This document shows, one piece after another, positions 15,266 to 23,760 of a stretch of DNA of 64,000 bases. Source of the stretch: Ravibacter sp964559125 (GTDB lineage: Bacteria; Bacteroidota; Bacteroidia; Cytophagales; Spirosomataceae); the NCBI GenBank assembly GCA_964559125.1, contig CAZLGW010000014.1, positions 62,001-126,000 on the forward strand, in the 5' to 3' direction. The position numbers and the translations under genes were made by a program. Numbering within the stretch: the first letter of the stretch is position 1; each line of letters begins with the position of its first letter. The notes beneath the pieces were generated by a model. It made no database searches, was not told where the DNA came from, and saw nothing but the letters and a program-made list of their open reading frames with translations.

Positions 15266-17785
15266 ATGAAAAAGACAATAAGTATCAACATCGCCGGCGT
15301 GATTTTCTATATTGAAGAAGACGGATATGATAAGCTGCGCCAGTATATCGGGTCTGTTCATCGCTATTTTTCCACCTTTGCAGACAGTACGGAGATTGTG
15401 GCGGATATTGAAGGACGGATAGCCGAGCGTTTTCTGCTCAAACAGAAAACAGAAAACAAGCAGGCTATATCGGTAGAGGATGTAGAAGAGCTGATCAGGG
15501 CAATGGGGAGTATTTCGGATTTTGAAGCGGCCGAACACGCGGAAGATCTTATTTCAGAGCCTTTGCATACCACCAGGACGCCGCAGGAAAAAGAAACTCC
15601 TTCCGGCTCAGCCCCTTCCCCGACGGCTTCCGCGGGAACTCCCAGAAAACGGTTCTTCAGAGATCTTAAACGTAAGATCCTGGGCGGTGTGGCAGCGGGG
15701 ATAGCACACTATTACGCGATGGATCCGCTATGGGTCAGGTTGCTTCTCCTGGTAGGTATTTTCGGAATGGTACCGTTTAGCGGTATTTTCAACCTCAACC
15801 TGGAAGCAAACTTTGCATTGCTAAGCGGTCTTCTGCTCATTTCATACATAGCGATGTGGATTGCCTTCCCCGGATCAACTACCCTGGAGGACAACACAAA
15901 GGTCAAGAAGTTTTACCGGGACCCTGAAAGAAAAGTGCTCGGAGGCGTGGCGTCGGGCCTGAGCTCGTATTTCAATGTAGATACGGGAGTGATCAGGTTT
16001 ATATGGGTCATCTCGATTCTGTTTTTCGGTACCGGCCTCCTGATCTATATTATTCTCTGGGCAATCGCACCGGCGGCTAACACGATCACGGAAAAGATGG
16101 AGATGCAGGGCGAGCCCATCACCCTTTTCAATATTGACAGTAACATCAGGAAAAACCTGAGCTCCGGTCTGGAACGCGCGAAGGAAAGCGACCTGAAGCG
16201 GCTGCTTCTGCTACCCTTTTCAATCATCGGGCAGATTCTCAATGCATTCGGAAAGGTACTGAGGGAACTTGGACCTGTACTGCGGGTTTTGATAGGGATC
16301 CTGATGGTCGGAATAGCCGTAATCGGTCTGCTGACGCTTCTTATTTGCGGAGCGGCCCTGCTGGGAATGGCCAACATGCCCGATTTCGGGTTTCTGCCGG
16401 CCGAGTTCCTGATCCTGAAGGAAACCCCGTTCGTGCTGATCGTTTCCGTCGCCACGCTGCTGGTCGTGCCGGTGCTGGTGATCCTTTTCCTTGGGTTAAT
16501 GCTGCTCCTGAATAGAAAAGTGGTAGGAAGCACTGTTTGGATCGTACTGGCCGGGCTCGTTATCTTCAGTATTATCGGGATGATCTCGTCGGGACTGGTT
16601 TTTCAGCGTAACTTTGTAGAATCAGGAGAATTTACCCGGCAGGAGAGTTTACCGTTGGATCATAACAAGACGCTGCTCATTGACCGGGATAACGAGTATT
16701 CCGAGCAAAGCCTGGACCTCCGTGTTTCTCTTAAAGGCACGCAAAGAACAGATAGCATACTGCTGGAAAAGCGTTTTTTTGCCAGGGGAGCCAGCAGGGC
16801 AGAAGCCAGGGAACTGGCGTCGCAGATAACTTACGACGTAGAAAAGATCGATTCATTGATATATTTCCCGAATCCCCCTCTGATCTCGGAGATGCTGCCC
16901 TACAGGAAACAATATATCGAAACGGTTTTAGAGATCCCTTATCACCGGCCATTTGCCGTTACCCGGAAATTCTATTTTGGATTCCTGGATTACGACAGGA
17001 ATACGAGGCGGAATATGAAAGGCTATGACCTGGGTCACCGCGATCTGAATTGGGAGAATTTGCGGTGGACGATCCTGCCGGATTCCGGGCTGGTCTGCCT
17101 GAATATGCCTGAAAAGTTTAGGAAGGAGGAAGAGCCTGAAATGCAGGCTGACAGCTGGAGTGACAACGATACCTTCCGGGGAGTATCGCTCGGCACCAGG
17201 GGAGAGTTCGTCAAACAGTTTGCTGTTCCGGAGTTCCGGGGGATAGATTTTGCAGGCGCTTATCACATTTTGCTAAAAAAAGGAGAGCAGACGTCCGTTA
17301 CGGTAGACGGATCGGAAGCCAACGTAGAAGCGCTGGGCGTTAAAGTCGAGGAAGGCATATTACGCCTGGAGAAGCTGGACAAAAATGCTGAGCTTCCCGA
17401 ACCGAAGAAAAGAATCGGTGTTGTGATTACTACCCCTGATCTCGAATTTGTAGAGCTCGCCGGGGCCGGTATCCTCAAAGCAGAGGGCTTTACTGACCTG
17501 AAGCGGCTGGCTGTTAAATTATCAGGTGCTTCTATGACGGAGTTTTATGTGGATTCCGACAAAATCGACATTGATCTGACGGGAGTGTCTAAGATGCTTC
17601 TGAGAGGCAGGATAAATGACCTGAAAGCGAGCTTATCCGGAACCTGCCTGCTCGAAGCGGGGGAATCGCATATCAGGAATGCCGAAATAAGGGCTTCGGG
17701 GATGAGCAGGGCTATTCTGGGCTCAGTTGAAAACCTTGATAAGCTCGAGACCGGCGGAAGCAGGGTGAGCAGGAGAGGGGAATAA
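15266..17785 (+). CDS. Large membrane protein with two PspC domains and a C-terminal GIN (DUF2807) domain
   Basis: 839 residues. The N-terminal soluble part (1-125) resembles sequences seen before PspC in Bacteroidota. Two PspC domains follow, near 125-195 (KILGGVAAGIAHYYAMDPLWVRL) and 210-275 (KVLGGVASGLSSYFNVDTGVIRF), each with membrane helices. Two further hydrophobic blocks (about 340-385 and 400-470) come next, then an exported linker, and a C-terminal GIN/DUF2807 beta-solenoid head from about 610. PspC domains are linked to envelope stress. It is cotranscribed with padR, and the next gene encodes a stand-alone GIN protein. Confidence 0.88.
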   Translation: MKKTISINIAGVIFYIEEDGYDKLRQYIGSVHRYFSTFADSTEIVADIEGRIAERFLLKQKTENKQAISVEDVEELIRAMGSISDFEAAEHAEDLISEPLHTTRTPQEKETPSGSAPSPTASAGTPRKRFFRDLKRKILGGVAAGIAHYYAMDPLWVRLLLLVGIFGMVPFSGIFNLNLEANFALLSGLLLISYIAMWIAFPGSTTLEDNTKVKKFYRDPERKVLGGVASGLSSYFNVDTGVIRFIWVISILFFGTGLLIYIILWAIAPAANTITEKMEMQGEPITLFNIDSNIRKNLSSGLERAKESDLKRLLLLPFSIIGQILNAFGKVLRELGPVLRVLIGILMVGIAVIGLLTLLICGAALLGMANMPDFGFLPAEFLILKETPFVLIVSVATLLVVPVLVILFLGLMLLLNRKVVGSTVWIVLAGLVIFSIIGMISSGLVFQRNFVESGEFTRQESLPLDHNKTLLIDRDNEYSEQSLDLRVSLKGTQRTDSILLEKRFFARGASRAEARELASQITYDVEKIDSLIYFPNPPLISEMLPYRKQYIETVLEIPYHRPFAVTRKFYFGFLDYDRNTRRNMKGYDLGHRDLNWENLRWTILPDSGLVCLNMPEKFRKEEEPEMQADSWSDNDTFRGVSLGTRGEFVKQFAVPEFRGIDFAGAYHILLKKGEQTSVTVDGSEANVEALGVKVEEGILRLEKLDKNAELPEPKKRIGVVITTPDLEFVELAGAGILKAEGFTDLKRLAVKLSGASMTEFYVDSDKIDIDLTGVSKMLLRGRINDLKASLSGTCLLEAGESHIRNAEIRASGMSRAILGSVENLDKLETGGSRVSRRGE

Positions 17786-17822
17786 TCTCTTTGTCTATAT
17801 ATAAACATTAAAGATTTTATTT

Positions 17823-18509
17823 ATGAAAAAGTTGAGTTTATGGATGCTATTGGTGCTGGGAATAGCAAGTACTGGCTATGCGCAGGAAGACAGGCGTACT
17901 TTCGACGTTAAAGGCTTTGACAAATTATCGGTCGGGAGCGCTTTCAGGGCAAATGTATCAAAAAGTAGCAGCTTCCGGGTAGTCGCTACCGGTGAGCAAC
18001 AGGACCTGGATGACTTGGAAGCAAAGGTAAGCGGCCGGACTCTCGTGATAAGATATAAAAACCAGAGGAATAAAAGAAAAGGCGTTACGCTGGATATAGA
18101 AATGCCGTCGCTTGCAGCTGTAGATCTCTCGGGCGCAGCCTCCATGAAGGCAGCCGGTTTCGACGGGCGGAATGACCTGGACCTGGATGTTTCGGGAGCG
18201 GCAAAGCTGATGTTGGAAATTGAGGCAGGCGACGTGAGCTTTGATCTCTCGGGAGCGTCGTCTGTCACGCTGACAGGAAGTGCTAACTCGCTGAAAGGCG
18301 ATATCTCCGGGGCCAGTAGCTTGAAAGCCGGTGATTTTCCGGTTAAAGAAGCTAAAATAGACGCATCGGGAGCCAGCTCGGCAAATGTGCGTTCCAGCTC
18401 TAAACTGCTTGCTGATGCGAGTGGTGCAAGTAGCATACGTTATGCGGGGGGAGCCAAAGATATACGGACGAATACATCGGGAGGAAGCTCTGTGAGAAGG
18501 AGTGAGTAA
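17823..18509 (+). CDS. Exported GIN/DUF2807 domain protein
   Basis: 228 residues with a signal peptide (SLWMLLVLGIASTGYAQ). The rest is a DUF2807 head domain: FDKLSVGSAFRANVSKSS opening, then repeated short blocks rich in SGAS (VDLSGAASMKAAGF, LDVSGAAKLML, FDLSGASSVTLTG), as in a right-handed beta-solenoid. Function unknown; the domain has been called a putative autotransporter-adhesin head. It resembles the C-terminus of the preceding 839-residue protein and follows it by 37 bases, so the two probably share a role at the cell envelope. Confidence 0.88.
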   Translation: MKKLSLWMLLVLGIASTGYAQEDRRTFDVKGFDKLSVGSAFRANVSKSSSFRVVATGEQQDLDDLEAKVSGRTLVIRYKNQRNKRKGVTLDIEMPSLAAVDLSGAASMKAAGFDGRNDLDLDVSGAAKLMLEIEAGDVSFDLSGASSVTLTGSANSLKGDISGASSLKAGDFPVKEAKIDASGASSANVRSSSKLLADASGASSIRYAGGAKDIRTNTSGGSSVRRSE

Positions 18510-18530
18510 TGTTGGGTGAAGGGAATTGAG

Positions 18531-18615
18531 AGTCGCCGGAGGCGACAGAATAGTGCTTCGGGGCTGCAAGCCCCGAAGAGCGGCCCCGGAGATATTTTGC
18601 TCCGGGGCTTTTTTT
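18531..18615 (+). terminator. Three tandem hairpins ending in a terminator
   Basis: Consecutive stems GTCGCC / GGCGAC, then CTTCGGGGCT / AGCCCCGAAG (18556-18578), then GCCCCGGAG / CTCCGGGGC (18583-18608) followed by seven T. The last is a typical intrinsic terminator for the padR-pspC-GIN unit; the first two look like small palindromic repeats. Confidence 0.75.
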
Positions 18616-18718
18616 ACTGCAAAGGGTTGTGATTAATTTAGAGCGATATTTTTCTTGATTAAACCAAAATCGTATTCTCCTGGTGTGGTATAGCCGGGAA
18701 TAAGACCATAACAGACAA

Positions 18719-19510
18719 ATGATGGAACTGCAACTGAAAGGAAAGAACGCGCTTGTGTGCGGAAGCTCGCAAGGGATTGGTCTTGCATCGGCAATAGAAT
18801 TATCAAAACTCGGAGCAAATGTCATACTTCTTGCCAGGAGCCGGGAAGGCCTGGAGAACGCGCTTCAAAAGCTGGATAGCTCCCAGGGACAGGTGCACCG
18901 TTATTTCCTGGCCGATTTCGCTGACACTAGGAACGTATTGGCGACTATCGACCAGATGAAAAGTCAATCGATACAGGTGCAGATCATCGTCAACAATACG
19001 GGCGGCCCGGCCGGAGGCAAACTGATCGAAGCCAGGGCAGACGAACTCGAAAATACTTTCAGGATGCACGTCATCAATAATCATTACCTGGCCAGGGCTT
19101 TCTGGGAAGATATGAAATCGGAGGGCTTCGGACGCATCGTAAATATTGTCAGCACCTCTGTAAAGCAGCCGATTCCCGGCCTTGGTGTTTCCAATACCAT
19201 ACGCTGGGCGGTGGCGGCCTGGGCTAAGACACTGGCGAATGAGCTGGGGCAGTACGGTATTACAGTCAACAATGTACTGCCCGGCTATACCAGGACAGCC
19301 CGGCTTGATGCGGTCTTCTCCATGCGTGCTGAAGAGCAGGGTAAGCCGGTAGAAGAGATTGCCCGGCATCTTGCTTCTACTATACCTTCCCGGAGGTTTG
19401 CCGAGGCGTCGGAAGTGGCGGCCGCGGTCGCTTTCCTTTGTACGCCCGCGGCAGCAAGTATCAACGGCATCAACCTCCCTGTAGACGGCGGAAGCACCGG
19501 GAGTTTATAA
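18719..19510 (+). CDS. Atypical short-chain dehydrogenase/reductase
   Basis: 263 residues. The cofactor loop is CGSSQGIGLA (residues 14-23), with NNTGGP (NNAG-like) further on, and a C-terminal PVDGGSTGSL. The catalytic serine position is in NIVSTSVKQ, but the usual YxxxK is replaced by a SNTIR stretch before WAVAAWAKTLANELG. This matches a known subgroup of beta-ketoacyl-reductase-like SDRs lacking the standard tetrad, so classical SDR catalysis is doubtful. A second ATG directly follows the first (18722). Substrate unknown. Confidence 0.87.
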   Translation: MMELQLKGKNALVCGSSQGIGLASAIELSKLGANVILLARSREGLENALQKLDSSQGQVHRYFLADFADTRNVLATIDQMKSQSIQVQIIVNNTGGPAGGKLIEARADELENTFRMHVINNHYLARAFWEDMKSEGFGRIVNIVSTSVKQPIPGLGVSNTIRWAVAAWAKTLANELGQYGITVNNVLPGYTRTARLDAVFSMRAEEQGKPVEEIARHLASTIPSRRFAEASEVAAAVAFLCTPAAASINGINLPVDGGSTGSL

Positions 19511-19587
19511 AGCCGTGAAGCGGTGACACTATCTCTTCTTACCAGGTACAGCATTAAATTAACAAAACAAGGAAACGGTTTAAGTAT

Positions 19588-19595
19588 TATCTTTG
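19588..19595 (+). promoter_or_regulatory. Candidate -7 box of the cobalamin uptake operon
   Basis: TATCTTTG, an exact TAnnTTTG match, a few bases upstream of the first conserved bases of the cobalamin riboswitch; transcription would start near 19602. No clear -33 TTTG. Confidence 0.5.
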
Positions 19596-19602
19596 CATGA
19601 TT

Positions 19603-19775
19603 TCCAGGTGTAGGCGCCATAGTCAGTGGCGTTGCTTAATTGGGAACTCCGTGAAAACCGGAGACTGTCCCCGCAACTGTAAGTCCCGGAAGAGTTCAGA
19701 TACACTTCATAGCCACTGTGCAGAGCATGGGAAGGCCAGTCTGAACGGGACGAGTCAGGAGACCAGCCTGTAGAG
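19603..19775 (+). promoter_or_regulatory. Cobalamin (adenosylcobalamin-class) riboswitch
   Basis: Conserved blocks appear in order: CAGGTGTAGGCGCC, TTGGGAACTCCGTG, GACTGTCCCCGCAACTGTAA, ATAGCCACTG, GGGAAGGCC, and the B12 box AGTCAGGAGACCAGCC (19753-19768). The downstream stretch 19776-19825 has a CCTTC / GAAGG hairpin close to the start codon, which may serve as expression platform. It should switch off the btuB-like receptor when cobalamin is plentiful. Confidence 0.93.
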
Positions 19776-19825
19776 CCGAGTTACGTTGCCTTCGGAGGAA
19801 GGGCGGGTAGCGCTTGAACCGGGTT

Positions 19826-21763
19826 ATGGATAGTTCCTTTTCTTACTGCAGGAGGCTTTATACAGGCATTTTTTGCTTGTTGCTGAGCTTGGTTGTACTT
19901 CCGACGGAGGCGCAGCGCGACAGCATATCGCTGGAAGAGGTCACTGTTCGTAGCGTGGCGCCCGTCAGGTATATGGCGGGATTATACGTCTACAGCCTGG
20001 ATTCTCTTACGTTACTGTCGTCCGGGTTCAGACGGCTGGATGAAATGCTGGCGCAGGCGACCTCGCTTTCTTTTCGTAACTACGGGAACGGACAATTATC
20101 TACCATTGCGTTTCGCGGACTTTCTTCCAATCATACCGCAGTCCTCTGGAATGGAGTGAATATCAATATGCCTACTTTGGGGCAGACCGATTTTTCGACA
20201 ATACCGGTTATTTCGTTCGACAGGTTGTCCGTACAATACGGTGCCGGTGCGAGTCACCTCGGCTCAGATGCTGTTGGAGGGAGTATCGTTATGGAAAATA
20301 CTCCCCTTGCGGGCGAAGGGATTTCCATAAGAGGCGGGCTGGAGCTGGGGAGCTTTTCCAACAGCTCGGGACAAGGGGTGGTCAGGTACAGGACCAGGAT
20401 CAATAGCGAATGGTCTTTTGCAGGGAAGACCCAGTTTTATTCTACGGCTTACCATAACCACTATCCTTACGAAACCTTCAAAGGCCGGCGGCTGGAGTAC
20501 TCTGATACCTTTCAGAAAGGGTTTCTCCAGGATCTTTTCTTCGAAGATTCAAAAGGCAGATCCGTGTCGGCACATATCTGGTGGAATGATCACAATATGA
20601 CCCTGTCGCCGGACAACCCGACGGGACGTGAACGGACGAAAACGGGTAATATCCGGACAATGGTCAGGTATAGCGACGGGAAGTGGCAGCTAAGGGCATC
20701 GTTTGTCCGGGATATCATAGACTACGGAGTGGGGGATCTGTCAAACCTCGACCAGTCGCTGACCGATCGCTACGGCGCCAGGGCCGAACGGGAATTGAAA
20801 CGACAGTACGGACAGGTAGATGTATCTGTGCTGGCGGGGGGGGAATTTACCTTATTCCGGGCTGAAGTAGAAGGCTACGAGGCTTCCCGGATCAGCGAAG
20901 GCCGGGGAGACGTCTTTTTGCTTACGCGGGTAAGCGGCAGATCCAGATGGGCCGGATCCGTCAATTTCCGCCAGGCCTTTGTGCAGGGCTATACCGTGCC
21001 CTTTACCCCGTCCGTGGGTTTCGAGTATTCTTTCTTTAAAGAAGGGAATTACAGGCTTAAGATGACCGCATCGTTGGGCAGGAGCTACCGTGTCCCGACC
21101 CTGAACGAGCGCTATTGGAAGGACCTTGGTAACCCGGAAATAAAGCCTGAGGCTGGGTTTAATAAGGAAGCGGGACTGGAGCAACAGGTCAGGTTTCTAA
21201 GGTATTTCAAGTGGGAAGGTCGTATCAATGCTTTCCATAACCGGGTAGATAACTGGGTTTACTGGAACCCTGCCAGGAACTACCGGGCTGAAAACCTTCA
21301 GTTGGTGTTAGCCCGCGGGGGCGAATTTCATAATTATCTTTCTTTCAACCGGGGGAAGTGGTCTGCCGGGATCCGGAGCCTGGTTTCCTATACAAGAAGT
21401 ACCCAGGAGAGGGCTTATGACGCCTATTCGGAAGGGATATTAGGGAAACAGCTGAGATTTGTCCCGGTGTGGATTTCAAACCTGAATGCCTTTGTTGGGT
21501 TTGGAGGCAGCACACTGACCCTGCAAAGGCACTCTGAATCGATCCGGTACATAAACGAAATACAAAGCTTTCCGGCATTTCACTTTACAAACCTGCTGTT
21601 TGAGCAGTCTGTCAGGATCGGTACAGGAACTGTACGGCTCCAGGCGCGGGCAGCGAACGTTACCAACCAGCTTTATTTCAGCGTCAAATCGACCGCTATG
21701 CCCGGGCGCAGCTATCATTTCAGCCTGCTGGCTGACTATCAACTTTTAAAGTCAAAACCATGA
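19826..21763 (+). CDS. btuB: TonB-dependent vitamin B12 receptor (BtuB-like)
   Basis: 645 residues from the ATG at 19826; a TTG 12 bases upstream is also in frame. Signal peptide ends at LPTEAQ. The plug domain (RLDEMLAQATSLSFRNYG, IAFRGLSSNHTAVLWNGVNIN, GSDAVGGSIVMEN) is followed by a beta-barrel with a TonB-receptor ending (NVTNQLYFSVKSTAMPGRSYHFSLL). There is no carboxypeptidase-like N-terminal domain. Assignment to cobalamin import rests on the riboswitch directly upstream and the BtuG-like gene downstream. It moves corrinoids over the outer membrane using TonB energy. Confidence 0.85.
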   Translation: MDSSFSYCRRLYTGIFCLLLSLVVLPTEAQRDSISLEEVTVRSVAPVRYMAGLYVYSLDSLTLLSSGFRRLDEMLAQATSLSFRNYGNGQLSTIAFRGLSSNHTAVLWNGVNINMPTLGQTDFSTIPVISFDRLSVQYGAGASHLGSDAVGGSIVMENTPLAGEGISIRGGLELGSFSNSSGQGVVRYRTRINSEWSFAGKTQFYSTAYHNHYPYETFKGRRLEYSDTFQKGFLQDLFFEDSKGRSVSAHIWWNDHNMTLSPDNPTGRERTKTGNIRTMVRYSDGKWQLRASFVRDIIDYGVGDLSNLDQSLTDRYGARAERELKRQYGQVDVSVLAGGEFTLFRAEVEGYEASRISEGRGDVFLLTRVSGRSRWAGSVNFRQAFVQGYTVPFTPSVGFEYSFFKEGNYRLKMTASLGRSYRVPTLNERYWKDLGNPEIKPEAGFNKEAGLEQQVRFLRYFKWEGRINAFHNRVDNWVYWNPARNYRAENLQLVLARGGEFHNYLSFNRGKWSAGIRSLVSYTRSTQERAYDAYSEGILGKQLRFVPVWISNLNAFVGFGGSTLTLQRHSESIRYINEIQSFPAFHFTNLLFEQSVRIGTGTVRLQARAANVTNQLYFSVKSTAMPGRSYHFSLLADYQLLKSKP

Positions 21764-21890
21764 AATATCAGTGAGTAATCAGCTATCGGAGATCAGCCGT
21801 CAACTTGGAAGCGATACGTTGCCATCAGCGATATGAATAGAATACATCAATTAACAATTTAACAATCAGTAATTTAATAGTCTTACACAA

Positions 21891-22994
21891 ATGAAAAATC
21901 AATTGAGGGGAATTCTTACGGCAGCGGCTGCTGTATTTCTTGTCGTGTCATGTAAGAATAATGATAACCCGGAACCGGAGCCTGAAGGTGCATATGCCGA
22001 AGGAGTGATCGTGATCAACGGGGGGAATTTCAGCCAGAACAACGGAACGTTTTCTTTTTTACAACGGGAAAGTAAGGATGTAGTGGAGAATATTTATAAT
22101 CTCGCTAACGGGCAGGCATCTCTTCCTCCCGAAGACGGAAGGATTGAAGGCTACGGCGAAGCGGGAGAAACCGGGATTATACTTTTCGATCACAGTACAG
22201 CCGGGATGGACAAAGTGGTTTTCGTAAATGCGTCTACCTTCGAAAAGAAATCAGAACTGACAGCGCCGGTTATCGAGAACCCGCGAGACGTAGCCGTAAT
22301 AAATGAAAAGAAAGCCTATGTGACCAATTGGGATGCGTTTAACGCCGACTGGACTTATAAAGATGGTTTCATTACGGTAATAGATCCCGAATCAGGGACA
22401 AGCACCAGAAAGATAAATGTCGGCCAGGGTCCGGAAAATATGGTTCTTTACCAGAAAAAAGTATATATGGGCCGTGCATCGTGGACCAGCAACCAGCTGA
22501 CCATTCTGAATACGGATACCGATGAAATAGTGAAATCGCTGGATTTTGACAGCTCACCCAGTCCCATAGGGATAGATGCGGGAGGAAAGCTGTGGGTCAA
22601 AGAAGGTCACCGCCTGCACCGGGTCAATACTTCTACAGACGAAGTAGAAGCGACCCTGGAAGCCGGAAGCGATGCGACAAAGTTCATAGGTGCGGTTACA
22701 TTGACTGCCGACGGGGAGAACATTATCTTTGTTCTGAGCAAGTATGATGAAAATTATAATGAAGTCGGCAGCACGTATGTCTTTAATACCTCGTCATCTT
22801 CTATCCAGGTAAATACGCCGGTTTTGAACCGGGTGTTTTCAGCTTTGGGGGCAGATCCTGTCTCTAAAGCAATCTACGCCGGAGTGACGCCTTCATTCAC
22901 TCAGGCCGGCTATGTGCTGAGGGTAAGTCCGCTGGGTGTATTGCAGGATTCGGTGAAAGTTGAAATAGGCCCTGAAGGGTTCTTTTTCAAATAG
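21891..22994 (+). CDS. btuG: BtuG-like surface lipoprotein (DUF5074/YncE-type beta-propeller)
   Basis: 367 residues. The lipoprotein signal ends at LVVSC (C21), followed by an acidic stretch (NNDNPEPEPEG) of the kind that sends lipoproteins to the cell surface in Bacteroidota. The body has propeller repeats (VFVNASTFEKKSEL, ENPRDVAVINEKKAYVTN, FITVIDPESGTSTRKINVG). In Bacteroides, BtuG is a seven-bladed propeller lipoprotein that binds B12 very tightly on top of BtuB and is encoded beside it. Length, fold type and position behind a riboswitch-controlled btuB all agree. Inner-membrane btuFCD genes do not follow here. Confidence 0.8.
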   Translation: MKNQLRGILTAAAAVFLVVSCKNNDNPEPEPEGAYAEGVIVINGGNFSQNNGTFSFLQRESKDVVENIYNLANGQASLPPEDGRIEGYGEAGETGIILFDHSTAGMDKVVFVNASTFEKKSELTAPVIENPRDVAVINEKKAYVTNWDAFNADWTYKDGFITVIDPESGTSTRKINVGQGPENMVLYQKKVYMGRASWTSNQLTILNTDTDEIVKSLDFDSSPSPIGIDAGGKLWVKEGHRLHRVNTSTDEVEATLEAGSDATKFIGAVTLTADGENIIFVLSKYDENYNEVGSTYVFNTSSSSIQVNTPVLNRVFSALGADPVSKAIYAGVTPSFTQAGYVLRVSPLGVLQDSVKVEIGPEGFFFK

Positions 22995-23009
22995 GATAAA
23001 GTGATAGTG

Positions 23010-23133
23010 TGGAGACACAGAGGACCACATAGGAAAATGGAGAGTCACAGAGGGTGGAGCGCCAGATCTCTGTGGCCCTCTACCTGATCTCTGTGACCCT
23101 CTGTGTCAAAACTTCTGTGTGACTCCGTGGTTA
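23010..23133. repeat. Intergenic inverted-repeat element (CACAGAG/TTAACCAC type)
   Basis: Contains GACACAGAGG near the left and CCTCTGTGTC near the right, with inner GAGTCACAGAG and CTCTGTGACCC. It ends in GTGACTCCGTGGTTAA, whose complement starts TTAACCAC, as do both ends of the element at 25116-25286. It occupies the gap after btuG and may serve as a terminator. Confidence 0.65.
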
Positions 23134-23144
23134 ATAAACAATAT

Positions 23145-23575
23145 TCACGATACCCGGCGGTGTAAAAAGTAGGTTTTTACGACTTCCCTGAAATCATTTT
23201 CTATCGATCCGGTTTCATTTTCCCGTACAAAGTCTTTCAACTTATGTACGAAATCCCACAGCGGATCATAATATTTATGCCCGGTTTCTTTCTGAAATTC
23301 TTCCAGGCTGATCCGTTGGTCATGCTGTATGAGCATGTGGAGGCCGATAAAAAATAAGACACGGGCAGCTTACTTCCCTGGAGCACAGTACCGCTTTGCA
23401 GGGTCGTTCTGAAGCGACAGCGCTTGCATTGGAATTGCTTTTTTGAAGCCAGCCAATAGTGTTGTTTGCTGCCGCATTTTTTACAAATCACTCCTTTTCT
23501 TAAACGTAAACCTTTGAACGCCTCTTCGGCAAGCGCTTCGTTTTTGTACGATGTGATCAGATCCCGTGATAACAT
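23145..23575 (-). pseudogene. IS1595-type transposase fragment, frameshifted
   Basis: Two minus-strand frames together encode about 143 residues. The first (from 23575) has a zinc ribbon with C31, C34, C50 and C53 (CKKCG and CKRC) typical of IS1595/ISXO2 transposases, reading to KLPVSYF. The second (MLIQHDQRISLEEFQ and ATGHKYYDPLW-like sequence) continues it one frame over. The break is at a run of six A (23349-23354 plus strand); one extra base would join them. The DDE nuclease domain is absent, so it cannot transpose by itself. The stretch 23576-23760 upstream is very AT-rich. Confidence 0.7.
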
Positions 23576-23760
23576 AAGCTTACTTTTAGTGATAGAACTT
23601 CACAAAAGTATTGTGAAAACATTTAATAATATATACTCTATAGAAATTATAGATTATAAAAAAGTGTATCGTACCACAGGTTTTTGTGAGCGACTATTAT
23701 TTTTTTGTATTTTTTTGCTAAGTAATCATGCCCAACCACTCATACCTAAAAAATCTCTGA

